A DNA stretch of 64,000 bases from an uncultured Myxococcales bacterium (GCA_903896545.1 CAITYF010000108.1:1-64000), one strand, 5' to 3'. Positions 18,958-31,086 are shown, counted from the stretch's first letter. Program-made: numbers and translations. The notes: generated from the sequence alone by a model not told the origin.

Positions 18958-19593
18958 ATGCCACATGTGACTGGCGAACAAATTGTGTTCTATCTGCTCG
19001 GAGGCGGCGCTGTCCTTTCGGCGGCGTCAATGTTGCTGCCGCCCTTGGGTCGCAACCCGATTCACTCGGCGATCTCGCTGATTGTGTCGCTGTTCTTCCT
19101 CGCCGGGCTGTACGCGCTGCTTTCGGCGCACATGCTGAGCGTGCTGCAGATCATCGTCTACGCGGGCGCGGTGATGGTGCTCTTCACGTTCGTCATCATG
19201 CTGCTCAATCTGGGCCCGGACGAATTACAGGACACGCGGATTACGCCCGGACGCGTCGCGGCGGGTATTCTGGCGCTCTTCATCTTCGGCAAGCTGACGA
19301 CGGCGATCCAGCTGACGACGGCCGGCGCGCAAGGCGTTGACCTCAGCGATCCGAGCTACGCCAAGTTCGGCACCGTCCCCGAAGTCGGCCGCATGATGTA
19401 CACGACGTTCCTGGTGCCGTTTGAGCTCATTTCCGTGCTGCTCCTCGTCGCGGCGGTCGGTGCAGTCGTCCTGGCCAAGCGCTCGCTGAAGTACGTGGAC
19501 CAAGTGCAGCAGACGCCTGCAGCCAAAGAATTCCCGCCGGCTGATGAAGACGGCGATGCCCACGACGCGCACGCGCATGGCGGAGGACATTAG
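18958..19593 (+). CDS. nuoJ: NADH-quinone oxidoreductase subunit J
   Basis: NPIHSAISLIVSLFFLAGLYALLSAHMLSVLQIIVYAGAVMVLFTFVIMLLNL. Confidence 0.95.
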   Translation: MPHVTGEQIVFYLLGGGAVLSAASMLLPPLGRNPIHSAISLIVSLFFLAGLYALLSAHMLSVLQIIVYAGAVMVLFTFVIMLLNLGPDELQDTRITPGRVAAGILALFIFGKLTTAIQLTTAGAQGVDLSDPSYAKFGTVPEVGRMMYTTFLVPFELISVLLLVAAVGAVVLAKRSLKYVDQVQQTPAAKEFPPADEDGDAHDAHAHGGGH

Positions 19594-19730
19594 GATGCTG
19601 ACCGTTTTTGGACATCAAAACCTGCAGGTCAGACCTGTTGCATCTCGGACTGGGACTGCGAGCGTGCACCTCCGGTGGCACGCCGCAGATCGAAAAGGGA
19701 TGCGCTTGAACTTCGGTCGGGGTGTATGAC

Positions 19731-20039
19731 ATGACGACGATTCCACTCGGTCACATTTTGCTCCTCGCCGCCGTGCTGTTCGGCATCGGTCTGGCTGGCG
19801 TCGTGACGCGCCGCAACGTGCTCGTGATGCTGATGTCCGTTGAAGTCATGTTGAACGCGGTGAACCTGACGCTCGTCGGATTCGCGCGCTACAACGGCTG
19901 GACGGAAGGCCACGTGCTCGCGTTCTTCATCATCGCCGTCGCTGCCGCGGAAGCTGCCGTGGGTCTGGCGATGGTTCTGGCCATTTTCCGCTTGAAGCAG
20001 ACGACTTACGTCGACGAACTGCGCTTGTTGAAACGGTAG
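19731..20039 (+). CDS. nuoK: NADH-quinone oxidoreductase subunit K
   Basis: LLAAVLFGIGLAGVVTRRNVLVMLMSVEVMLNAVNLTLVGFAR. Confidence 0.95.
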   Translation: MTTIPLGHILLLAAVLFGIGLAGVVTRRNVLVMLMSVEVMLNAVNLTLVGFARYNGWTEGHVLAFFIIAVAAAEAAVGLAMVLAIFRLKQTTYVDELRLLKR

Positions 20040-20113
20040 ATTCCGCACGGCGACACGCCAACCTGGTGATTGAGTTCATTCCTCGCAGGCACTAAGACAT
20101 CCGGAGTACTCCC

Positions 20114-22225
<2,112 letters not shown>

Positions 22226-22274
22226 CGCTGCGTAAAGACGCAAAGAGCCCCACTCCCTGCAAGGACTTTCGCCG

Positions 22275-23909
22275 ATGGACACCTCGATGGCGCAAAATTG
22301 GCTGCAATTCCACAGCCTCTCCGGCTTCCCGCTGCTGACGCTGCTCTGCGCTCTGCCGCTGGGCTTCGCGTTGGTCGCGCTGGCGATTCCCGATGAACAT
22401 ACCGGTGCTCACAAAGCCTGGTCGTTCGTAGGCTCGCTGGTCACGTTCGGCGCGACGCTGCTGGTGCTGAGCGGCTTTGACCGCAACGCTGTGGGCTTCC
22501 AGCAAGTCGACGACTACGCGTGGATTCCCAGCTTTGGCGCGCGCTGGACCCTGGGCGTGGACGGCCTGAGCCTGCCTCTCGTGCTGCTCACCGGCCTTCT
22601 GATGCCCATCATCTTTGCCGGTGCCTGGAGCGCCATCGACAAGCGCTGGAAAGAGTTTGGCATCGCGATGCTGATCCTCGAAACTGGCATGTTGGGCTCG
22701 CTTCTGGCGATCGACCTGCTGAGCTTCTACGTGTTTTGGGAAATCATGCTGGTGCCGATGTACCTCATCGTCGGCATCTGGGGCGGCAAGGATCGCATCT
22801 ACGCGACCGTGAAGTTCTTCATCTACACGATGTTCGGCTCGCTGCTGATGCTCGTCGCGATTCTGTGGCTGTACCAGAAGTCGGGCGGCTCGTTCGCGCT
22901 GGCGCAACTGGCGCACCTGCAACTCTCGTCCAAGGAGCAGACCTGGCTCTTCGCGGCGTTCGCGCTGGCGTTTCTCATCAAAGTGCCGGTGTTCCCGTTC
23001 CACACGTGGTTGCCGGATGCGCACACGGAAGCGCCCACGCCCGGCTCTGTCGTGCTGGCAGGCGTCATGCTGAAGCTCGGCACGTACGGCCTGCTGCGCT
23101 TCGCCATTCCGCTCTTCCCGTCGGCGATGGGCACGTTCTCACCGCTCCTCCTCACGCTCGCGGTCATCGGCATCGTCTTTGGCGCGCTGATGGCGTACGT
23201 GCAGACCGACGTGAAGCGCCTCGTCGCCTACTCGTCCGTGAGCCACTTGGGCTTCGTGATGCTCGGCATCGTGATCTTCAACGAGGAAGCGCTGCAGGGC
23301 GCCATCCTGCAGGGCGTCAACCACGGCCTGTCGACCGGCGCGCTGTTCCTCTTGGTCGGCTACGTCTACGAGCGCCGCCACACGCGCGAAATCGCGAACT
23401 TCGGCGGTATCGCCGCGAAGATGCCGGTCTACGCCGCGTTCTTCGTCTTCGTCACGATGTCGTCCATCGCGCTGCCGCTCACCAACGGCTTCGTCGGCGA
23501 GTTCCTCATCTTCGCCGGCTCGTTCAAGGAAGGCGTCCAGGCGCGCATCCCGATGGCGCTGGAAGACGGCCACTGGCGCACCATCGTCAACGTCGGCGGC
23601 GCGTTTGCCACGTTGGGCATCGTGCTCGGTGCGGTCTACATGCTGTCAATGGTCCGCCGCGTGTTCTTCGGTCAGTTGACCAACCCGGACAACAAGGGTC
23701 TGCGCGACCTGACGACGCGGGAAAAGACCATCATGGGCATTCTCGCCGCGTTCATCCTGTGGATCGGCGTCTACCCGTCGAGCTGGTTGAACCTGTCCAA
23801 GACGACCGTCCACGCGATGGTGCAAGCGCACCGCCCTGCCATCTTGCAGGTGCGCGCGCCGCTCGACTACAAGCACGAAGCCGTGCAGCACGCCCACGCG
23901 GATCAGTAG
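22275..23909 (+). CDS. nuoM: NADH-quinone oxidoreductase subunit M
   Basis: VPVFPFHTWLPDAHTEAPTPGSVVLAGVMLKLGTYGLLRF. Confidence 0.97.
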   Translation: MDTSMAQNWLQFHSLSGFPLLTLLCALPLGFALVALAIPDEHTGAHKAWSFVGSLVTFGATLLVLSGFDRNAVGFQQVDDYAWIPSFGARWTLGVDGLSLPLVLLTGLLMPIIFAGAWSAIDKRWKEFGIAMLILETGMLGSLLAIDLLSFYVFWEIMLVPMYLIVGIWGGKDRIYATVKFFIYTMFGSLLMLVAILWLYQKSGGSFALAQLAHLQLSSKEQTWLFAAFALAFLIKVPVFPFHTWLPDAHTEAPTPGSVVLAGVMLKLGTYGLLRFAIPLFPSAMGTFSPLLLTLAVIGIVFGALMAYVQTDVKRLVAYSSVSHLGFVMLGIVIFNEEALQGAILQGVNHGLSTGALFLLVGYVYERRHTREIANFGGIAAKMPVYAAFFVFVTMSSIALPLTNGFVGEFLIFAGSFKEGVQARIPMALEDGHWRTIVNVGGAFATLGIVLGAVYMLSMVRRVFFGQLTNPDNKGLRDLTTREKTIMGILAAFILWIGVYPSSWLNLSKTTVHAMVQAHRPAILQVRAPLDYKHEAVQHAHADQ

Positions 23910-23918
23910 GAGACTGCA

Positions 23919-25541
23919 ATGTTGCATGATTTGGCACTGATTACGCCGCAACTGATTCTGCTGGTCGCCGCGATCTTTACGCTGGTGGCTGACCCGTTCC
24001 TGCCGTCGACGGCGTCCCGCAAGTTCTGGGGCATCTTCGGCGCGGGCATGTCCGGTCTCGCCATCGTCGCGTGCGCGGCGCTGTGGAAGAGCGGCCACTC
24101 GGCGATGATCACGCCGGCGTTTAGCTACCACCTCTCGGCTTCCGGCCACGCGCTGTTCTTCACCGCGCTTGTGTCGATGTGCGCGATGGTCACGCACCTG
24201 TCCAGCCCGCAGTACCTGATCGAACAGGACGCGCACTACGGCGAATACTACGCGCTGTTGCACTTTGCGACGTTCGGCATGGCCATCATGGTTTCGGCGG
24301 AAAGCCTGCTGAGCCTCTTCATCGGCCTGGAAATCATGTCGATGTCGATCTACGTCCTCGTCGCGTTCAAGCGCTCGTCGGCGGCGTCGGTAGAAGCCGG
24401 CCTGAAGTACTTCATCATGGGCTCGGTGGCGTCTGCGTTCCTGCTATACGGCATCGCGTTCCTGTTTGGCCTGTCGGGCGGCACGAGCTTCATCGAGATT
24501 CAACGCGCGCTGCTCTCGCCCAAACCCGGTCAGGATCTGTGGCTGGGTCTGGCCGTCGTGCTGACCGGTGGCGCGTTCCTGTTCAAGGTCGCGGCGGTTC
24601 CGCTGCACATGTGGACGCCTGACGCGTATGAAGGCGCGCCCACGCCGATCACGGGCTTCATGTCGAGCGCGGTCAAGGCGGCGGCCTTCGGTACGTTCCT
24701 CAAGTTCCTCTACGCCGGCATTTCGGGTCCCGCGCTCGCGGCGCTGCACCTGCCGATTGGTCAGGTCCTGGGCGCGTTCGCGGTGCTGACGATGACCGTC
24801 GGCAACATCCTCGCGCTCAGCCAGCGCTCCATCAAGCGGATGCTCGCCTACTCGGCGGTGGCGCACGCTGGTTATCTGCTCCTCGGCATGATTGCGAGCG
24901 TCGACGATCCGTCGCTCGGTGCCCCGTTCCTCGCGCCGACCGGTGCTGTGCCGTTCTACCTGGTCGGCTACGCGCTGGCGTCGCTGGCGGGCTTCTCGGC
25001 GCTGGCGAGTCTGGGCAAAGACGGCGAAGAGCTGACGACGGAAGGCCAGCTGGCCGGTCTCTCCAAGCGCCACCCGATCGCCGCCTTGGCGCTGACCGTC
25101 TCGGTACTGTCGCTGGCTGGCGTGCCGCCGACGCTCGGCTTCTTCGGCAAGCTGCAAATCCTGCGCGACGTGCTGGCGGTCGACAACGGCAAGTATCTGC
25201 CGCACGTCATCATCCTCGTGCTGAACTCGGTGGTGAGCGCCTACTATTACCTGAAGGTCCCGGTCGCCATGTACATGCGCCCGGATACGCGCGTGAGCCG
25301 CGAGTACGTGCGCGAGCCCAGCCTGACGTGGGCGATGGCCCTGCCGGCGCTGGCGCTGCTCGCGCTTGGCGTGATGCCCGGTCGCTCGATGACTTGGGCC
25401 ACGCGCGCCGAAGAGAGCATCCGCTCGCCCGCGGAAGTCGGCAACATCGCGCATTCTTACGCGGTGGTGAAGGGCGGTGGCAGCGCCAAGCCCGTGGCCG
25501 CTGTAGTGCTGGAAAAGCCGGCGGCTGTTGTGCCGCGGTAG
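23919..25541 (+). CDS. nuoN: NADH-quinone oxidoreductase subunit N
   Basis: AAVPLHMWTPDAYEGAPTPITGFMSSAVKAAAFG...SIKRMLAYSAVAHAGYLLLG. Confidence 0.97.
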   Translation: MLHDLALITPQLILLVAAIFTLVADPFLPSTASRKFWGIFGAGMSGLAIVACAALWKSGHSAMITPAFSYHLSASGHALFFTALVSMCAMVTHLSSPQYLIEQDAHYGEYYALLHFATFGMAIMVSAESLLSLFIGLEIMSMSIYVLVAFKRSSAASVEAGLKYFIMGSVASAFLLYGIAFLFGLSGGTSFIEIQRALLSPKPGQDLWLGLAVVLTGGAFLFKVAAVPLHMWTPDAYEGAPTPITGFMSSAVKAAAFGTFLKFLYAGISGPALAALHLPIGQVLGAFAVLTMTVGNILALSQRSIKRMLAYSAVAHAGYLLLGMIASVDDPSLGAPFLAPTGAVPFYLVGYALASLAGFSALASLGKDGEELTTEGQLAGLSKRHPIAALALTVSVLSLAGVPPTLGFFGKLQILRDVLAVDNGKYLPHVIILVLNSVVSAYYYLKVPVAMYMRPDTRVSREYVREPSLTWAMALPALALLALGVMPGRSMTWATRAEESIRSPAEVGNIAHSYAVVKGGGSAKPVAAVVLEKPAAVVPR

Positions 25542-25544
25542 GCA

Positions 25545-25589
25545 GTCTCAGAAACGGTCTCGATACTGGTCTCGGCACCTGTCTGAGAC
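25545..25589 (+). terminator. Candidate inverted repeat downstream of nuoN
   Basis: GTCTCAGA (25545-25552) / TCTGAGAC (25582-25589); no U-tract. Confidence 0.35.
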
Positions 25590-26203
25590 CACGCTCTGGG
25601 CGGGATTTCCAAAGCGATTCAAGGTTTCTGAAGTGGCATGGCTTGTGCTTTGCTTCCGCGTGCGCCGTTCACCGACGGCGTGCGTGCGGAGCCGGGCCCG
25701 GCCGAGCGCGGCTTGCTGACCGCTTGACGGCCGGACTGCGCGCGCCCCTCGCCGCACCGACCGCCGAGGGACGGGTGCGCGTTGCCGCCAAAAAGGCGGC
25801 CCGTGCTGGCTGGTCGGAAGGTGGGGGTGGGGACCCGCGTGTTTACCGCCACCTGCGAGACCAATGCTTTCAGCAAGTTATAGCGCGAAAGCGATCATCC
25901 ACTGTCCACCAAGCCGCAAGCAAGTCAGCGCGCAATGTCGCCACGCAACGGGGCGCACCCCAGAGATCTGCGTTGTGCGAGAGGCACGGCCCAACCGGCA
26001 CGTCGTCCCGATCCGGGTGCGTGTCACGGCGCTGAAAGTCCGACGGCCTACAGCCCGTTCCAGGCGAAGCGGGGCCCGTACCAGGCGCGCGGACGAGAGC
26101 GGCCTGCATCCCGCAGCACTCGCTGAAAGAACTTGCTTCCGTGCATCAGCGCCTTTGCTGCCACCCCACGGGGCGCTTCGGCCACTATCACGCCTCGCCG
26201 CCC

Positions 26204-28057
26204 CTACTCCTCAAACTCGACCCAGCTCGACATCCGGATCACCGGCTTGTAGTCGCCCTGCCCGGTCCACTGCGGCACAAACGGCTTGCCGCCAATCAGC
26301 GCTTGGTAGCTGATCGTCGCTGTCGTCCCCGCTTTGACCTGCGCCGTCACGTCCGCCGTCCAGACCGCCACGTCCATCCCCGGACACCAGCCCGCGCGAC
26401 CGTAGGGCCACGTGCCAAACTGATTGGGAATCGCGCCGATGGACACCTGCTGCAGGCAGCCCTGCGCGGTGCCCGCGAGCGCGTGCGACTTCGTGAACGT
26501 CTTGCCACCCACAGTAAACAAGTGGTCGTGATCGCAGAACTCGGCGCAGTTGAGCGAATCCGTCGCCGAGCCGTGGCCCGTGATGATCGCCACAATCTTC
26601 GCGTTCTTGGCGGTCGCCGGTACCGCCACGTCGATCGGCTTGAACTTGCTGTTGTAGTCCTGGTCAAACTGTTCGCCGTGCCACAGCGGCACAATCGAGG
26701 TCGGCCGCGTCTGCTTTTTCTGCGACGAAAGCCGCAGGCTCGCCGTCAGCAGCCACCCGTCCGGCGTGTCGTAGCGGAACCGGAACTTGCCGCCCTTCTT
26801 GAGCAGCGGCAGCACCGCGCTCTCGTCCGTCAGCCAGTGGCCCTGACGCTTATACGACGTGATCTGCCGCGCGAACTCCGTGTCACACGGGCACGCGCAC
26901 GCGCCAAAGCTCTTGCCGTCCGCGGCGCACGTCCGCGTGCCCTTGCTGGTGCGTCCGTCGGGCTTGGCGCAGCCGCATTCGACCGTTTCCGTGCCTGAGC
27001 ACGATTGCGCGACGCTGTCCGCGGGCTCCGTCGTCCAGTCACAGATGTTCATGTACGCTTCGCGGTCCCAGTCCGGGCAGTTCGCGTCCTTGCCGTCCGT
27101 GCAGCCGTGGGCCATGTCGAGCTTCAGCGTGTCAAACTTCGCCATTTCCGCAGCGTCGGGCAGCGTCACGTCCGCGTAGACCTTGGGCGGTCCCCAGCCG
27201 TTGCCGCCGTTGATGTGGTCCCACAGCAGAATCACCGTCGCGCCGTCCGCCGCCGCCGCAATCGCGTTCTTCGCCTCGTACTCCCACCGCTGCACTTCGT
27301 ACGCCAGCGCCTTCAGCACCGGTGACGATCCCGCGCCCGTCAGCGATCCCAGCTCGCGCCACGTCTGCTGTCGGTCAATCGCAAAACCAAAAACGCCCTG
27401 TTTCTGCAGCGCCGCTCCCAGCCAACCGTCGATGTTGAACGGCACCACCGTCAAGTAGTGCAAACGTCCCGCCCACTGCGCCTGCAAGTCCGAGCTCAGC
27501 TTGCCCAGCGCGATGTCGATCTTGTCCTTCTGCGCTTGCACCGTCGCCGTCGCCGTTTCATCGTCTGCGTCGTAGCTGCCAAAGAAGTAGTGCACGTTCG
27601 GCGGCGAGTTCTTCAGCAAGTCGCCGGGATTGGAATTCCACACGGCATGTGCGTACGTGTACTTGGCATCTGGCGCGGTGAACACGAATACGTAGTGGTC
27701 GCATCCCGTCCAGTTCTTGGCGAAGCTCCAGTCGCCGTCCAAGGTTGGCAGCGTGATGTCGCCCACGCGCGCACCGGGGCCACTGCCTGCCGCGCTCAAA
27801 TCAAACGCGGCTTGCGGACCACAGGTTGGCAGCGCCGGTCCCGTATCCTGATCCGTCGCGGCGTCGTCAGCTTGCGCGTCATCGGTCGAAGCCGCGTCAT
27901 CGGCAACTTCGGCGACGTCGCTCACCTGTGCATCGGCGGCGTCAGCGCCTGAGGCAACGTCATCGGCTGTGGCCTCGGTCGCCTTGGTGCCGCAAGCGGC
28001 GGTGAACAAAAGCCCCGCCGTGGCGAGAAGCAGGGAAAGATTTCGGAACTGGCGCAT
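26204..28057 (-). CDS. Secreted lipoprotein related to peptide-N-glycosidase F (PNGase F-like two-domain region)
   Basis: LLLATAGLLFTAACGTK lipobox; DTLKLDMAHGCTDGKDANCPDWDREAYM; IVAIITGHGSATDSLNCAEFCDHDHLFTVGG...PNQFGTWPYGRAGWCPGMDVAVWTADVT. Confidence 0.72.
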   Translation of the reverse strand: MRQFRNLSLLLATAGLLFTAACGTKATEATADDVASGADAADAQVSDVAEVADDAASTDDAQADDAATDQDTGPALPTCGPQAAFDLSAAGSGPGARVGDITLPTLDGDWSFAKNWTGCDHYVFVFTAPDAKYTYAHAVWNSNPGDLLKNSPPNVHYFFGSYDADDETATATVQAQKDKIDIALGKLSSDLQAQWAGRLHYLTVVPFNIDGWLGAALQKQGVFGFAIDRQQTWRELGSLTGAGSSPVLKALAYEVQRWEYEAKNAIAAAADGATVILLWDHINGGNGWGPPKVYADVTLPDAAEMAKFDTLKLDMAHGCTDGKDANCPDWDREAYMNICDWTTEPADSVAQSCSGTETVECGCAKPDGRTSKGTRTCAADGKSFGACACPCDTEFARQITSYKRQGHWLTDESAVLPLLKKGGKFRFRYDTPDGWLLTASLRLSSQKKQTRPTSIVPLWHGEQFDQDYNSKFKPIDVAVPATAKNAKIVAIITGHGSATDSLNCAEFCDHDHLFTVGGKTFTKSHALAGTAQGCLQQVSIGAIPNQFGTWPYGRAGWCPGMDVAVWTADVTAQVKAGTTATISYQALIGGKPFVPQWTGQGDYKPVIRMSSWVEFEE

Positions 28058-28138
28058 TGTCGTCTCCACGAGCCGCTAAGTAGGGCTTGGAGGATCGCCG
28101 CGCGCCGACAGTCGGTCAAGATGCAAAAAGCGACGTTT

Positions 28139-29587
28139 CTACAGCCGGTACTCCACGCCCACGGCAAAGTGCGGTCCGCCCAGCTTATTGTTGCCGCCAA
28201 TGACGCTCGAAGAGCCCGTGTCGTAGACGTTCTGGATCGTGGTCTCGTAGGTGCTGGACGTGAGCAGCCCCGAGTACCCTACGCCGGTGGTCAAGACGAT
28301 CGTCTGGTGGCCACCCACGCCGTGCAGGTACGTGCGGACGCCAAATTCGCCGATGGCGGTCGAGGTGGAGCCGCCGCCCAAGCCGTACAAGTTCAGGGTG
28401 CGCGTGATGGGAATGTCGAGGTTGCCTTCAAAAAAGCCAAAGCGGAAGCCGCCGGAGATGACCGTCGTGTTGGTGAAGCGGAGGTTCACGCCGTCGACGG
28501 CGCCCAGGCGCAGGTACTGCACAAAGGAAGGGCCGGCTTTGCTGCAGGTCACCTGCTGCGTGCCGTAGCCGTTGACGTTGGGGACGGCGTCGTAGGTCAT
28601 GCCGAGGCTCGTGTCGCAGCTGTAGCTGCTGGCGCCGCCCCACGACTCGCGGAAGTAGCCGCCGCCAAGCCCAAACTCGGCAAAGTCGCTGGACCAGGAA
28701 AAGATCGCGTGGGCGTTGACGACGTCGACAGCGTGCGGGACGGACAAACCAAGCGGCGCGAGGCGGACCTGGAAGTGGTACCACTTGCCATAGTAGCCCC
28801 AGGCGAGGTCGGTGAGGCTGGCGATGTCGATGGTGCCGATATTGGCCATGGGCCGGAGCGTGGCGCGGAACCAGTGCTGGTAGTCGCCGCGCGACGGGAA
28901 GGCGCGGCTCACTTCGCGGCGGTGCTCGTTCAATTCCACCGTGTCGCCGGCGACTGCGACGTCACCGCGGTTGAGCTCCGCCACGACGCGCGTACCTTCC
29001 ACGCGGATCACCTCGACCACCGCCGTCGGCGCGTTGGTCGCCGTCTCTTCCTCAAGCCCAGTGAACGGGTTCAGCTTCAGTTCCTTGCCGCGCGAGCGGA
29101 CCAACAGCACGTCACCGGGCACCACGCTCGCGGCTTCGTCCAATTCGACAAGCAGATTGCCGCGCTTGGCTTCGAGCACTTTGCCCAGTGTTCCTTTGCG
29201 CGGCGTCGCCGCTGGACCCGTGCCCTGCGCCGTTGAGCCGCCCCAGCGCAGCGCAATGGGCGCGCCGTCGTCACCAAACAGGAACGCGCGGATCGTGTTG
29301 TCCTTGCCAACCGCCAGCACGACGCCGTCCGCAAGTCGCAGCTCCGCCACCGGCGAGCCAACGTCCGTCTCCGACTTGCGCATCGGCGCGGCGCGGTTGG
29401 CGATGTCGTACGTGACCAACTTGCCCGACCGCGTCGTGCCCACGAGCAGCGCGCCGACGATTCGGTAAGTGACCACGTCCGCGGGAACTGCGAGCTCAAC
29501 GACCGCCGGAACGACCGGTGCTTGTGCCCACGCAGGCGCCGCCAGAAGAGTCGCAAACAGGCTGAGCACAAAGAATTGCTGACGCAT
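28139..29587 (-). CDS. Signal-peptide protein, probable outer-membrane beta-barrel at C-terminus
   Basis: MRQQFFVLSLFATLLAAPAWAQA; alternating-polarity C-terminal half ending GGPHFAVGVEYRL. Confidence 0.6.
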   Translation of the reverse strand: MRQQFFVLSLFATLLAAPAWAQAPVVPAVVELAVPADVVTYRIVGALLVGTTRSGKLVTYDIANRAAPMRKSETDVGSPVAELRLADGVVLAVGKDNTIRAFLFGDDGAPIALRWGGSTAQGTGPAATPRKGTLGKVLEAKRGNLLVELDEAASVVPGDVLLVRSRGKELKLNPFTGLEEETATNAPTAVVEVIRVEGTRVVAELNRGDVAVAGDTVELNEHRREVSRAFPSRGDYQHWFRATLRPMANIGTIDIASLTDLAWGYYGKWYHFQVRLAPLGLSVPHAVDVVNAHAIFSWSSDFAEFGLGGGYFRESWGGASSYSCDTSLGMTYDAVPNVNGYGTQQVTCSKAGPSFVQYLRLGAVDGVNLRFTNTTVISGGFRFGFFEGNLDIPITRTLNLYGLGGGSTSTAIGEFGVRTYLHGVGGHQTIVLTTGVGYSGLLTSSTYETTIQNVYDTGSSSVIGGNNKLGGPHFAVGVEYRL

Positions 29588-29707
29588 GAAGAACCTCCGT
29601 CGTCCCATCATCGTGCGCGCCGCTGCACGCGTCAAACCCGCGCGCCGTTTCCATGACGGGGAGGCGATTGTTCGCGCACGGAAACGGTGTTCCGCCGAGA
29701 ACTGGGA

Positions 29708-29735
29708 TTGTCGCGCGACGACGCGGCGCTATCTT
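29708..29735 (+). promoter_or_regulatory. Candidate promoter for the pirin gene
   Basis: TTGTCG, 16-nt spacer, TATCTT; 28 nt upstream of the ATG at 29763. Confidence 0.35.
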
Positions 29736-29762
29736 GTCTGAAGCTTCTGACGGAGATTCACC

Positions 29763-30461
29763 ATGATCGACATTCGCCCGTTTTCCACGCTCGGTCACGC
29801 CAATCACGGTTGGCTCGACGCCCGCCACCACTTCAGCTTCGCCGACTACTGGAATCCGGCACGGCAGAACTTCGGCGCGTTGCGCGTGTGGAATGACGAC
29901 CGCATCGCGCCCCAGTCCGGCTTTCCGCCGCACCCGCACCGCGACATGGAGATCATCACGTATGTGCGAAAGGGCGCGGTCACGCACAAAGACAATCAGG
30001 GCAACCTCGGACGCACCGAAGCTGGCGATGTGCAGGTCATGTCAGCGGGAACAGGCATTGTCCACGCCGAGTACAACGTTGAAACGGAAGCAACGGAGAT
30101 CTTCCAGATTTGGGTCGAACCCGCGCGTCAAGGCCTGCCGCCGCGCTGGGAAAATCGCAAGTTTCCGTCGGCGTCCCGTGAAGGCACGCTCCAGCCGCTG
30201 GCGTCGGGTAAGCCCGAACACGTGCTCGCCGCACCAATTGTTGCCGACGCAACGCTCTACGGGGCCACGTTGAGCATTGGACAGGAAACGACGCACGCGC
30301 TGCTGCCGGGGCGCCACGCCTACCTTGTCAGCGCGCGCGGACGCGTGCAGGTCAACGGGCAGTTGGTGCAACCGCGCGACGGCGTGGCGATCTCGGCGGA
30401 GACTTTGCTGCACCTCGTCGCACTGGACGAGGCGGAAATTCTGCTGCTTGACTTGCCTTGA
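29763..30461 (+). CDS. Pirin-family (bicupin) protein
   Basis: FGALRVWNDDRIAPQSGFPPHPHRDMEIITYVRKGAVTHKDNQGN...GDVQVMSAGTGIVHAEYN. Confidence 0.95.
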   Translation: MIDIRPFSTLGHANHGWLDARHHFSFADYWNPARQNFGALRVWNDDRIAPQSGFPPHPHRDMEIITYVRKGAVTHKDNQGNLGRTEAGDVQVMSAGTGIVHAEYNVETEATEIFQIWVEPARQGLPPRWENRKFPSASREGTLQPLASGKPEHVLAAPIVADATLYGATLSIGQETTHALLPGRHAYLVSARGRVQVNGQLVQPRDGVAISAETLLHLVALDEAEILLLDLP

Positions 30462-30531
30462 CGCTGTCGCGCGCGCTACGATCCTCGACCGCTGGGTCAG
30501 CCACTTTGCACCCACGCCCGGAGATTGCCTT

Positions 30532-31086
30532 ATGTCGCGTTTCGTGTCCCTTTTGGCCTGCCTGAGCTTCCTCGTCGCGGTGCCCGCTTTTGCTGAACTC
30601 AAAGTTGGCCTCGTGGACATGCAGGCTGTGCTCAAGGGCACGACGGCCGGTAAAGCCGCGGCCAAGAAGTTTGAAGACGTGCGCGACCGCAAGAAGGCGT
30701 CGCTTGAAAAACAGGGGAAGGACCTGCAGAAGCGCGAACAGGCGCTGGTCGGCAAGCGCAACGAGATCATGCAGAAGATCGGCGAACTGCAGGGCAAGCC
30801 GCCGAGCGACGAGCTGAAGCAGCGGGCGGCGGCGCTGGAGGCTGAGGCCAAGAAGTTCGATCAGGACTCGATGGACTTTGAGATGGCCAAGCAAAAGGCC
30901 GTGGAAGAGCTGGGGCGCAAGGAAGCGCAGCTGCTGAAGCCGATCGAAACGCTGATGAAGGCCAAAATCGACGCCATCGCCAAGGAGCGCGCGCTGAGCT
31001 TAGTGCTGAACAAGCAAGTAGCGGTTTTTGCCGCTGACGCCTTGGACATCACGGCAGAAGTCATCAAGCGGTGCGATACACCCTGA
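30532..31086 (+). CDS. OmpH/Skp-family periplasmic chaperone
   Basis: MSRFVSLLACLSFLVAVPAFAELKVGLVDMQAVLKGTTAGKAAAKKFEDV, coiled-coil; ATG at 30532 rather than the 30277 ORF start. Confidence 0.85.
   Translation: MSRFVSLLACLSFLVAVPAFAELKVGLVDMQAVLKGTTAGKAAAKKFEDVRDRKKASLEKQGKDLQKREQALVGKRNEIMQKIGELQGKPPSDELKQRAAALEAEAKKFDQDSMDFEMAKQKAVEELGRKEAQLLKPIETLMKAKIDAIAKERALSLVLNKQVAVFAADALDITAEVIKRCDTP

Noticed and set aside
25864-26313. 149-aa ORF in the post-nuoN intergenic region
   Set aside because: No start/RBS or domain support, and it overlaps the well-supported PNGase-like gene end
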